Shown: positions 34,138 to 41,257 of the stretch, piece by piece
Layout of the letters: every line of letters begins with the position of its first letter
How positions within the stretch are numbered: the stretch's first letter is position 1
DNA from: Candidatus Acidiferrales bacterium
GTDB taxonomy: Bacteria; Acidobacteriota; Terriglobia; Acidiferrales; UBA7541
NCBI GenBank assembly: GCA_030037525.1
Contig: JASHRC010000069.1
Span: 1 to 43,581 of the forward strand
Direction of reading: 5' to 3'
DNA length: 43,581 bases
The notes under the pieces: generated by a model
What the model saw: the letters and a program-made list of their open reading frames with translations, nothing else
Told to the model about the DNA's origin: nothing
Database searches by the model: none
Program-made: the position numbers and the translations under genes

Positions 34138-35325
34138 ATGAAGAACGGAGAGAAACCAGCGCGGCACTGGGGCGATCGGACGCTGTCGATCCACGCCGGC
34201 GAGGAAAGGTTCCACGTCGGTACGTCAGTGGGGATCGAGATTGCGCGCACGGCGAACTTCACGTTTGCCAGCACGGAGGAGATGAAACGCTGGGCCGAGG
34301 GGACGAGCGGCGCATACATCTATACGCGCTACGGCAATCCCACACTGAGAATTGCGGAGAAGAAAATTGCGGCACTCGAAGGTGCCGAAGACGCTGTGGT
34401 GGCAGCCTCCGGCTCGGCTGCCATTTCGTCCACTCTTCTGGCGCTGTTGCGCGCGGGGGACGAGATCATCGCCACGCGGCAGCTCTACGGTGGAAGCTAT
34501 AAGCTGCTGCGCGACATTTTCCCTCAGCTCGCCATCACGGTGCGCCTTATCGATGCAAACCTGGCGGGGATTGAAAAGCTGGTCGGCCCGCGGACGCGGG
34601 TGCTTTACGTCGAGACGCCGACGAACCCGACCTTGCGTCTGGTCGATCTCCGAGCGGCCGCTCGCTTCGCCGAGGAGTGGGGCCTGGTTGCGGTGATCGA
34701 CAACACGTTCGCCACTCCGGTGCTGCAAAAGCCGCTCGCAATGGGATTCCACATCGCGCTGCACAGCGCGTCGAAATATCTTGCGGGACACTCCGACGTG
34801 ATCGCCGGAGCGGCGGCGGGCAGCGCCGCCCTGATGAAGAAGGTTCGGGGCAATATGATTCAGATGGGCGGGTCCATGGATCCGGAAGCGGCATTTCTGC
34901 TGGTGCGCGGGATCAAGACGCTGGGCGTTCGGATCGAACGCCAGTCGAAAACGGCGATGGCAGTGGCGAAATACCTGGCCAAGCATCCGAAAGTCGCGCG
35001 GGTTCATTACCCTGGACTGGCGTCGCATCCCGATCACCGTCTCGCCAAGCGGCAAATGCGCGATTTCGGCGCCATGATGGCGTTTGATCTGAAGGGCGGC
35101 CTCGACGCAGCACGGCGCTTTTGCGACCGCGTGCGCGTGTTTCTGCTGGCAGCGAGCCTGGGCGGAGTTGAATCGCTGGTCGTGCTGCCGATCTTCACGT
35201 CGCACTACAAAATGTCGATCGAAGAGCTGCGGGCGGCCAGCGTCGAACCGGGGACTGTACGCATGTCGGTGGGCCTGGAAGACGCCGAAGACCTCATCGA
35301 AGACCTGCGACAAGCGCTCGCTTAG
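34138..35325 (+). CDS. Trans-sulfuration-family PLP lyase (cystathionine gamma-lyase/methionine gamma-lyase-like)
   Basis: The 395-residue protein from ATG 34138 has full family length. Visible landmarks are GAYIYTRYGNPT (PLP phosphate-binding Tyr/Arg), AASGSAAISS, LYGGSYKLL, YVETPTNPTLRL, VIDNTFATPVLQKPL, the Schiff-base lysine in HSASKYLAGHSD, and ASLGGVESLVVLPIFTSH near the end. It catalyses C-S bond cleavage or formation on cystathionine, methionine or homocysteine derivatives. It stands alone, so the substrate is not fixed. An in-frame start at 34099 is less likely. It is different in sequence from the paralogue at 1-838. Confidence 0.92.
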   Translation: MKNGEKPARHWGDRTLSIHAGEERFHVGTSVGIEIARTANFTFASTEEMKRWAEGTSGAYIYTRYGNPTLRIAEKKIAALEGAEDAVVAASGSAAISSTLLALLRAGDEIIATRQLYGGSYKLLRDIFPQLAITVRLIDANLAGIEKLVGPRTRVLYVETPTNPTLRLVDLRAAARFAEEWGLVAVIDNTFATPVLQKPLAMGFHIALHSASKYLAGHSDVIAGAAAGSAALMKKVRGNMIQMGGSMDPEAAFLLVRGIKTLGVRIERQSKTAMAVAKYLAKHPKVARVHYPGLASHPDHRLAKRQMRDFGAMMAFDLKGGLDAARRFCDRVRVFLLAASLGGVESLVVLPIFTSHYKMSIEELRAASVEPGTVRMSVGLEDAEDLIEDLRQALA

Positions 35326-35577
35326 TTGTTTCTGCAGTTTCCGGGAGCCCAGCCCGCGATGAGTGGCGCAGACCGGATGGATTAGGTACCGACTCAGGAC
35401 CAGATCGAATCCATAATTGGGACGCAGAATCGTCCGGAACGTGATCCCGGCGGGAAGAGCTTGTTTCCGCAAAACCATGGCGGTAACGGCGGCCGCCTGC
35501 TTTCGCCTGGACTGGTTGAGTTCTGGGTTTGACTCGGCGGGCGCACCTTCGAATTGCTGGCCTTGTCTTGCCAATAG
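35326..35577. other. Intergenic stretch between PLP lyase and transglycosylase promoter
   Basis: No supported gene, terminator or RNA was recognised here. With the leader that follows, the gene-free gap is 406 bases. Confidence 0.45.
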
Positions 35578-35586
35578 TGGTATAAG
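35578..35586 (+). promoter_or_regulatory. Possible extended -10 promoter for the lytic transglycosylase
   Basis: TGGTATAAG fits the TGnTATAAT extended -10 pattern at five of six core positions. No -35 at normal distance is visible (TTGCTG is 21 bases upstream). Transcription would begin near 35593, just before the hairpin-rich leader. Confidence 0.35.
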
Positions 35587-35592
35587 CCTCCA

Positions 35593-35731
35593 CCGAAGGC
35601 GAAACAGGCGAAGGCAGTAGTACTGGCTGTCCTGTTTCCTATACTGGCCCGACGGCCAGTTCCATTGACCCGGCTTTCATACGCCCGTAGAATTTCCGGT
35701 TAGCCCGGACCGCAACCGGGCGACGCTCCTA
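35593..35731 (+). promoter_or_regulatory. Hairpin-rich leader with mutually exclusive stems before the transglycosylase start
   Basis: Four stems can be drawn. P1 pairs GAAACAGG (35601-35608) with CCTGTTTC (35631-35638). P2 is a seven-pair hairpin ACTGGCC-CGAC-GGCCAGT (35643-35660). P3 pairs GCCCGG (35703-35708) with CCGGGC (35716-35721) and ends ten bases before the ATG. An alternative stem pairs CCGGTT (35696-35701) with AACCGG (35714-35719) and excludes P3. No known riboswitch core was recognised. The layout suggests control of translation start. Confidence 0.4.
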
Positions 35732-37705
35732 ATGGCCAGAGAATCAAAGGGAAGGCAGGGGCCGGAGGTCCAGCCCTGGCCGCCCCGAGTCAACGTGCTT
35801 AGGAAGGGCAGGCCAAGCGCTTGGGCTGTTGTTTTGTTGGCCGCCGCGACCTGCTTCGCCGGTTGCGAGCAGACGGCAACCAAGCAGGTGAGGGTCCAAC
35901 CTCCTGCGCTAGCTCCCGCTGCTACCTCAGCTACCAGCTACGGCCGCGAGCCGCTTCCCCTGCCGGACGTGCCGACTGATGCGGCGTTCGCTGCATACTA
36001 CCCTCGCCCGGGAATTGACGTTGTGGTGGATCAGGTCCAGGCCAGCTTTGATGCCGGGAAGCGGGCGCTCGAGGCGGGAAAGGCCGATGATGCTCAGGCC
36101 GATTTCGATCACGCGGTCGACTTAATCCTTAAGAGCGGCCTTCCGAAAGATGCCGATCCCCGCCTGGCGAAACTATTCGACCAGATTGGAGATGCGATTC
36201 CGTCCGAAGAACTAAACGCCTCTGAGAATCCGGACAACGCCACGGAGGAGTCGGAGACACCGGCTCAGCCTGCACCCATCGATGAGATTGCCGATCTGAC
36301 CCTACCAGCAGGAGACCCAGGCTTGGCGCTCAAGGCCGAGCAGGAACTGATCAGCGTGCCCCACGATCTGCCGCTGACCGTGAATGAGTCCGTGCTGCGG
36401 TACCTCAGCTTCTTCACGACGACGCGTGGACGCGCGATTGTGGCCCGCGGTCTGGATCGCGCAGGTCGCTACAACGCCATGATCCGAAGCGTGCTCAAAG
36501 AAGAAGGCGTTCCTCAGGATTTGATCTACCTCGCACAGGCGGAGAGTGCTTTCCAGCCCGATGCCGTTTCCCGAGCAGGCGCGCGCGGGATCTGGCAATT
36601 CATGCCTTTTCGAGGCGAAGAATACGACCTGGAGCGAACCTACTACACCGACGATCGCAGCGATCCGGAAAGAGCGACGCGCGCCGCGGCACGGCATTTG
36701 CGCGACCTCTATGCGATGTTCGGAGACTGGTACCTGGTGATGGCCGCATATAATTCAGGGCCGATCACAGTGGTCAAGGCGATCGAGCGCACCGGCTACG
36801 CCGACTTCTGGGAACTGCAGAAGCGACGGGTGCTGCCAAAGCAGACGCAAAACTACGTGCCGATTATCCTGGCCCTCGCGCTGGTGGCTAAGGCGCCCTC
36901 TCTCTACGGAGTGCAAGTCGACGCCGAGAAAGCGCCGCAAGTTGACGCCATCAAACTCGACCATCCGATCGACTTGCGTCTGGCCGCCGACGCGGTGAAC
37001 GCCAGCGTCGAAGATCTGCATGAACTCAATCCGGAGCTGCTTCGCAATCTCACGCCAAGCCTGCCGGGATTCCAGTTGAATTTGCCGGCGGGCACGGCAA
37101 AGACGTTTCAAGAAAATATCCAGCAGGTCCCCGAAGATAAGTGGACCAGCTGGCGCCTGCACTCGACCGAACCAGGGGAAACGCTCGCCGAAATAGCGAA
37201 GCACTACCGAGTCACCATGTTGGCCATCGAAGCGGCCAATCATCTCGAAGCGAACGCCGTGTTGCCTCAGGGTTTCCTTCTGAGCGTGCCCACTCCACCT
37301 GCGCCGGCGGTGCATCTGGTGCACTATCGCGTGCAGCGCGGTGACACACTGGCCGGGATCGCCGATCGGTTTGATGTCACGGTGGCGCAGTTGAAGCGCT
37401 GGAATCAGATCTCCGGCAATCGCGCACCGCGCGGAGCTCGCCTTCGAATTTATGCCGGTAGCGGCGAGTCGGCGGCGAGCCCACGCGCTAAAGTGAAGTC
37501 GGCCCAGAATGCGGGCGACGAGTACGGTATTTCATCGCGGAGCGGTAAGGAGGGCCGAGCTCTCGAGTATCACGTCAAAGCCGGCGAAACGCTTTTCTCG
37601 ATTGCACGGCAAAACCAAACCACGGTTTCGGCGATTCGCGAGGCCAACGCTTTTCTCCTAGAGCGGCCGCTGCAAGCCGGCGACGTACTGAAGATCCAGC
37701 GCTAA
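35732..37705 (+). CDS. Membrane-bound lytic murein transglycosylase (MltD-like) with three LysM repeats
   Basis: The 657-residue protein has a basic head, a hydrophobic segment and a lipobox-like FAGC with Cys45, suggesting a lipoprotein. A variable region with acidic stretches leads to the SLT domain (about 245-370): IYLAQAESAFQPDAVSRAGA with catalytic E271, then GIWQFMP and MAAYNSGP. Three LysM modules follow: STEPGETLAEIAKHYRVTML (about 475), YRVQRGDTLAGIADRFDVT (about 530) and YHVKAGETLFSIARQNQTT (about 615). It cleaves peptidoglycan glycan strands to 1,6-anhydro ends, and LysM holds it on the wall. No good ribosome site is seen; control may act through the structured leader just upstream. 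Confidence 0.92.
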   Translation: MARESKGRQGPEVQPWPPRVNVLRKGRPSAWAVVLLAAATCFAGCEQTATKQVRVQPPALAPAATSATSYGREPLPLPDVPTDAAFAAYYPRPGIDVVVDQVQASFDAGKRALEAGKADDAQADFDHAVDLILKSGLPKDADPRLAKLFDQIGDAIPSEELNASENPDNATEESETPAQPAPIDEIADLTLPAGDPGLALKAEQELISVPHDLPLTVNESVLRYLSFFTTTRGRAIVARGLDRAGRYNAMIRSVLKEEGVPQDLIYLAQAESAFQPDAVSRAGARGIWQFMPFRGEEYDLERTYYTDDRSDPERATRAAARHLRDLYAMFGDWYLVMAAYNSGPITVVKAIERTGYADFWELQKRRVLPKQTQNYVPIILALALVAKAPSLYGVQVDAEKAPQVDAIKLDHPIDLRLAADAVNASVEDLHELNPELLRNLTPSLPGFQLNLPAGTAKTFQENIQQVPEDKWTSWRLHSTEPGETLAEIAKHYRVTMLAIEAANHLEANAVLPQGFLLSVPTPPAPAVHLVHYRVQRGDTLAGIADRFDVTVAQLKRWNQISGNRAPRGARLRIYAGSGESAASPRAKVKSAQNAGDEYGISSRSGKEGRALEYHVKAGETLFSIARQNQTTVSAIREANAFLLERPLQAGDVLKIQR

Positions 37706-37803
37706 CCGGCTATTTTGTGGCCCGTAGCGAAGTTCGGAGCATTCCGCTTCCATCCACCATTCTTGCTTTCCGCCACCTGTCGTTTTTTTTCGACCATTGC
37801 GCC

Positions 37804-37832
37804 TTGACAACGGTGCGAGCTCCGTTTATAAG
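37804..37832 (+). promoter_or_regulatory. Near-consensus sigma-70 promoter
   Basis: A perfect TTGACA (37804-37809) and TATAAG (37827-37832, five of six) are spaced by exactly 17 bases. This is the best promoter in the window. Transcription from about 37839 would give a 46-base leader to the small charged-protein gene at 37885. Confidence 0.78.
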
Positions 37833-37884
37833 CGGGCAAGATAGTTCACGCTTCCGGTAAGCCCCGGACCGAGCGGAGGGTTGA

Positions 37885-38187
37885 ATGTTCTATTCTAAAA
37901 TGAACGACGAGGACGACGACGAGCTGCCCCAGTTCAATGAGGAGGAAGAAGAAGGGCAGGAGGAAGAGCAGCCGCAGGAAGTAGTAGAAGTCGAAGAGAT
38001 AGTCGTCGAGGAGGAACCGGAAGAGGAATCTCTCGAGGAGCCCGTACCTGCTCCCGCCAAGCGCCCGTCGGCTCGCAAGGCCACCAAAGCCAAGAAGGCA
38101 CGTGTGAAAAGAGCAAGAAGCAAACCAAAGAAAAAGGCGAAAAAAGCGCGTGGCAAGAAGGGTGGAAAGCGCAAGAGGAAGCGGTAA
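37885..38187 (+). CDS. Small protein with acidic N-terminal half and Lys/Arg-rich C-terminal half
   Basis: ATG 37885 follows GGAGGG by about five bases. The 100-residue product starts MFYSKMNDEDDDELPQF, has a glutamate-rich stretch to about residue 53, a short Pro/Ala hinge (PVPAPAKRPS), and a tail of about 40 residues dominated by Lys, Arg and Ala, with repeats like KKARVKRARS and GKKGGKRKRKR. The tail resembles histone H1-like and nucleoid or rRNA-binding tails, and the acidic half could mask it or bind basic partners. It has no fold I recognise. The strong promoter and good ribosome site indicate high expression. Codon use looks normal for the region. Confidence 0.8.
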   Translation: MFYSKMNDEDDDELPQFNEEEEEGQEEEQPQEVVEVEEIVVEEEPEEESLEEPVPAPAKRPSARKATKAKKARVKRARSKPKKKAKKARGKKGGKRKRKR

Positions 38188-38309
38188 CGCGTCCTCAGGT
38201 GCCGATCTGAGCTTGGGCACCAGCCGACGGTGTAACTAGAGGCGTGATCACAGAACTTCCCTAGCCTTCAAGGCGGGAGCTTTTCAAAAAAAGAGCGTTT
38301 TGGCCCTGA

Positions 38310-38338
38310 TTGACGCTCGAATCTGATTTTGCTATCTT
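38310..38338 (+). promoter_or_regulatory. Sigma-70-type promoter for the TPR-yvcK pair
   Basis: TTGACG (38310-38315) and TATCTT (38333-38338) are 17 bases apart. Transcription near 38345 would leave about 20 bases before GTG 38366. Confidence 0.5.
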
Positions 38339-38365
38339 CACGGGTGACACGTCGGAGTTCAACCT

Positions 38366-38968
38366 GTGAAACATCGCACGGTTCGCGGCGGAGGCCCACC
38401 GCCAAAGGCCTATAAGTCCTTCAGCAAGAGTGGGTTAAGTGCCAAGCAAGTTGCTCCCGATCCTGACAGCCCAGCAAAGCAACAACAGCTGAAGCTATAC
38501 GAAGAGGCACTCGTCCTCTTCCATCAGCAAAAGTTCAGCCGCGCTCAGCAGCTGCTTGAGCGCATCCGTGAGGGACCCAGCAAGGAACTGGCCGATCGGG
38601 CGAGCGTCCACCTTCGCATCTGTGAGCAAAAGGTGTCTAAGCTTCCTGCTCCGACCGCGAAAACTGCGGAAGATCATTACACTCAAGGGGTTGCGCTCAT
38701 GAATCTGGGGCGCTGGGACGAGGCTAGGGAACATCTGGATCGTGCCCGGAAGGCGGCTCCGAAGGCCGACCACATAGTTTATGCCATGGCGGCGCTTGAC
38801 TGCCTGACGGGCGAAGCGGATTCAGCCATGGAGAACCTCCGGATCGCCATCCAGCTGCGGCCCGAGAATCGATATCATGCCCGCAATGATGAGGATTTCG
38901 CCTTTCTGCAAGAAGATCCGCGCTTCACGGAATTGCTATATCCCGAGCGAGATACGTCTGCCGGCTAA
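38366..38968 (+). CDS. TPR-repeat protein
   Basis: The gene starts at GTG 38366, nine bases after GGAG. The 200-residue cytoplasmic protein has a basic head with KHRTVRGGGPPPKAY, then TPR-type helices: LYEEALVLFHQQKFSRAQQL, ADRASVHLRICEQKV, EDHYTQGVALMNLGRWDEA, REHLDRARKAAPKADHI and NLRIAIQLRPEN. TPRs bind other proteins. No enzyme motif is present. It ends 15 bases before yvcK, so the two are probably co-transcribed from 38310-38338 and may work together. Confidence 0.84.
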   Translation: MKHRTVRGGGPPPKAYKSFSKSGLSAKQVAPDPDSPAKQQQLKLYEEALVLFHQQKFSRAQQLLERIREGPSKELADRASVHLRICEQKVSKLPAPTAKTAEDHYTQGVALMNLGRWDEAREHLDRARKAAPKADHIVYAMAALDCLTGEADSAMENLRIAIQLRPENRYHARNDEDFAFLQEDPRFTELLYPERDTSAG

Positions 38969-38983
38969 TTTCCACGCCTGCTA

Positions 38984-39997
38984 ATGAGAAAACTCCTCGA
39001 ACGGCGGTCGCCCCCTGTCCGCGTTGTAGCGCTTGGCGGCGGCACCGGCCTTTCGACCATTCTCCGCGGCCTGAAAGCACACCTTGCCGAGCGCGGTAGG
39101 CATCCTCGAAGACTCGCGATATCGGATCTGACCGCGGTCGTAACCGTTACCGACGACGGAGGGAGCTCGGGGCGTCTGCGTCGTGAATACAAAGTTCTGC
39201 CTCCTGGTGACATTCGTAACTGCCTTGTGGCGCTCTCGAAGGATGAGCATCTGCTCGGAAAGCTGTTTCAATACCGTTTCCCGTCCGGCCGTGGCTTGAG
39301 TGGGCACAGTTTCGGGAATCTTTTCCTCACCGCCCTAACAAACAGTACGGGAGACTTCCCGAAAGCGGTACAGGTCTCGGCCGAGGTGCTGGCTATCCGC
39401 GGCCGAATCTTCCCATCCACCGCGCAAAACGTCACGCTCGAGGCGGTGCTCGAAGATGGCAGGGTGATAGCGGGTGAAACGAACATTTCGCGCTCGCGCA
39501 AGCGCATCGCGCAGGTGCGGTTGGTGCCGCGCCGCGTCCGGCCGCTGCCGGAGGTTCTCGCGGCCCTGCGGGAGGCCGACCTGATTCTGATCGGCCCGGG
39601 CTCTCTCTACACCAGCCTTTTGCCGAATCTTTTGGTCGAAGAAGTGGCAGAGGTCATCGCCCACTCGAAGGCGACGCGCGTTTATATCGCGAACCTCATG
39701 ACGCAACCCGGCGAGACAGAGCACTACTCGGTCGCCGACCACGTACGCACCATTTACGACCACACACGTCGGCGGCTGTTCGATGTCGCGATGGTGAATC
39801 GGAGCGCCGTTTCGCCGCAGTTGCTGCGCCGCTACCGCGCCGAGGGAGCCGAGCCGGTCGATCCCTCCCCCGAAGCGCTCGCGCGGCTGGGCATCCGCTA
39901 CGTGTTGGGAGACTTCCTGCGGCAGGATGGTGTCGTGAGGCACGATGCAGCGCGGCTGTCAGAGGTCCTGCTGACCGAAGTCACCCGACGCCGCTAA
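38984..39997 (+). CDS. yvcK: YvcK/CofD-like protein (gluconeogenesis factor family)
   Basis: The 337-residue protein has the family signatures: VVALGGGTGLSTILRGL, VTVTDDGGSSGRLRREY, PPGDIRNCLVALS, GLSGHSFGNLFLTALTN, IGPGSLYTSLLPNLLV and VYIANLMTQPGETEHYSV. YvcK proteins bind UDP-GlcNAc and link carbon metabolism to cell-wall synthesis and cell shape in studied bacteria. The fold is that of CofD, but this type lacks a known transferase role. It closes the envelope group starting at the transglycosylase. Its stop (TAA 39995-39997) overlaps the stop of the convergent VWFA-type gene. Confidence 0.94.
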   Translation: MRKLLERRSPPVRVVALGGGTGLSTILRGLKAHLAERGRHPRRLAISDLTAVVTVTDDGGSSGRLRREYKVLPPGDIRNCLVALSKDEHLLGKLFQYRFPSGRGLSGHSFGNLFLTALTNSTGDFPKAVQVSAEVLAIRGRIFPSTAQNVTLEAVLEDGRVIAGETNISRSRKRIAQVRLVPRRVRPLPEVLAALREADLILIGPGSLYTSLLPNLLVEEVAEVIAHSKATRVYIANLMTQPGETEHYSVADHVRTIYDHTRRRLFDVAMVNRSAVSPQLLRRYRAEGAEPVDPSPEALARLGIRYVLGDFLRQDGVVRHDAARLSEVLLTEVTRRR

Positions 39998-41091
39998 TCG
40001 CCAGGCACTGGGCGCGGCGCCACGTATCCTTCCCGCGCCGTCACCACTGCTTTTTTCATCTTGCCTTTCTTGTTCGCCAACTCGAGCGGATTTCCCTGAT
40101 CATCGACCACTTCCACGGTCAACTTGTGGTAGTGGCCATCCTGAGGCGTATTGGGAAAAAATCCCAGCGTATACTGGCTGCGAAGAAACTGCGCCACGGT
40201 GTTGAAAATCGAGGGCAGCTCCCCGCCGAAACGCGGGAAAAAAGCATAGCCTCCGGTCATGCGCGAAAAGGTGGTCAGCTGGTTTTTGGCCTGGAGGTAG
40301 TTGACGCCGCCTCCGTTAGGCGTAGACAAGTCGATCGCCTCGGCCGTGCCCACGCTAAAGATCGTAACGTCTGTTTCCTTCATCCGGTTCAAAGTCTGAT
40401 CCAGAGTGTGCTTGCTAAATGTATCGTAGCCGGTGGCGAGGATCAGGATCGATTTCTTGCCCTTCACGTCCCGGAGTTGATCGATTGTCTCGAGCACGGC
40501 ATCAAACAGTACAGCCTCGTGGAAACTGGGAAAGCCGAGAGTGCGCAGGGACTGGTCGATCTGCCGCTTATCGGTAGTGAAGTCCTCGTTGAGATGAATC
40601 TGCAAGTCGAATGTCTTCAGCGCGACCCAATCCTGAGGCTTTAAATCGTTCAAAAAACCGTCGGCCCAGTAGGCGCCCTGGCTGGAAAACATGCCCCAGT
40701 ATCGGGCGCTGTATTCGAGCAGAATTACAACAGTGATCGGAGCATCGGAAGGCGAGAAATTTGTGACTTGCTGCGGCTGGCCTTGGTCTAGAATGCGGAA
40801 ATTTTCGCGCTTCAACCCGGTTACCAGGTTCCCATCCTGGTCTGTTACGACAGCATCCACATTGACCAGATTCGATTGCACGGAAATTGAGATCGGCGGA
40901 GGTGGCGGCTGCTTTTGCGGCCCCTGCTGTCCGGGTGCCGTCGACGGGGGCTTGGTAGGTTCCGGCTGCTGTTGAACGGGCGCCTGCGGTCCTTCCTGCT
41001 GCGCGTATGCGGCGCGGCCGCCCAACGCAGCGGACAACCATAGGATCACAGCCGCCGCCAGACCGATTCGAAGCCATGCTTTCAGTTGCAT
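39994..41091 (-). CDS. Acidobacterial VWFA-related secreted protein with degenerate MIDAS
   Basis: The product from ATG 41091 (behind GGGGGAA) has 365 residues. A signal peptide (LAAAVILWLSAALGGRAAYA) is followed by a Gln/Pro-rich spacer, then the hallmark VNVDAVVTDQDGNLVTGLKR and ENFRILDQGQPQQVTNF found in the VWFA-related family of Acidobacteriota. The von Willebrand A-like domain follows: APITVVILLEYSARY, KKSILILATGYDTFS, TIFSVGTAEAID. The metal site that normally reads DxSxS is EYSAR here. A late FLRSQYTLGFFPNTPQDGHYH motif is typical. It acts outside the inner membrane; the partner is unknown. The reading is open to 41487, but that part lacks a signal and overlaps the divergent peptidase gene. 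Confidence 0.88.
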   Translation of the reverse strand: MQLKAWLRIGLAAAVILWLSAALGGRAAYAQQEGPQAPVQQQPEPTKPPSTAPGQQGPQKQPPPPPISISVQSNLVNVDAVVTDQDGNLVTGLKRENFRILDQGQPQQVTNFSPSDAPITVVILLEYSARYWGMFSSQGAYWADGFLNDLKPQDWVALKTFDLQIHLNEDFTTDKRQIDQSLRTLGFPSFHEAVLFDAVLETIDQLRDVKGKKSILILATGYDTFSKHTLDQTLNRMKETDVTIFSVGTAEAIDLSTPNGGGVNYLQAKNQLTTFSRMTGGYAFFPRFGGELPSIFNTVAQFLRSQYTLGFFPNTPQDGHYHKLTVEVVDDQGNPLELANKKGKMKKAVVTAREGYVAPRPVPGD

Positions 41092-41257
41092 AGTTCCCCC
41101 GCCGGATTTGGATGCCGACGCGGCCTCCTGTGGATGGTTCATTGCAATCCAGAAAACCCTTCCGAGGGCGCCACACGGAGGCTTCCATCCCACATGATAG
41201 TATGAAATGTATTCGTTTGGCGAAGCGCTTTCGTGTGTGACAAGGGGGCTCAAGCGG

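Noticed and set aside
34225..35574. Long minus-strand open frame opposite the second Cys/Met PLP lyase
   Set aside because: It is mostly antisense to the lyase gene; the part outside it (35326-35574) shows no recognisable domain.
35593..35731. Leader considered as a c-di-AMP (ydaO) or c-di-GMP riboswitch
   Set aside because: The conserved core sequences of these classes are not visible, so only a generic structured leader is reported.
38250..38300. Possible terminator after the charged-protein gene (GCCT-TCA-AGGC followed by T and A runs)
   Set aside because: The stem has only four pairs and the T-run does not follow it directly.
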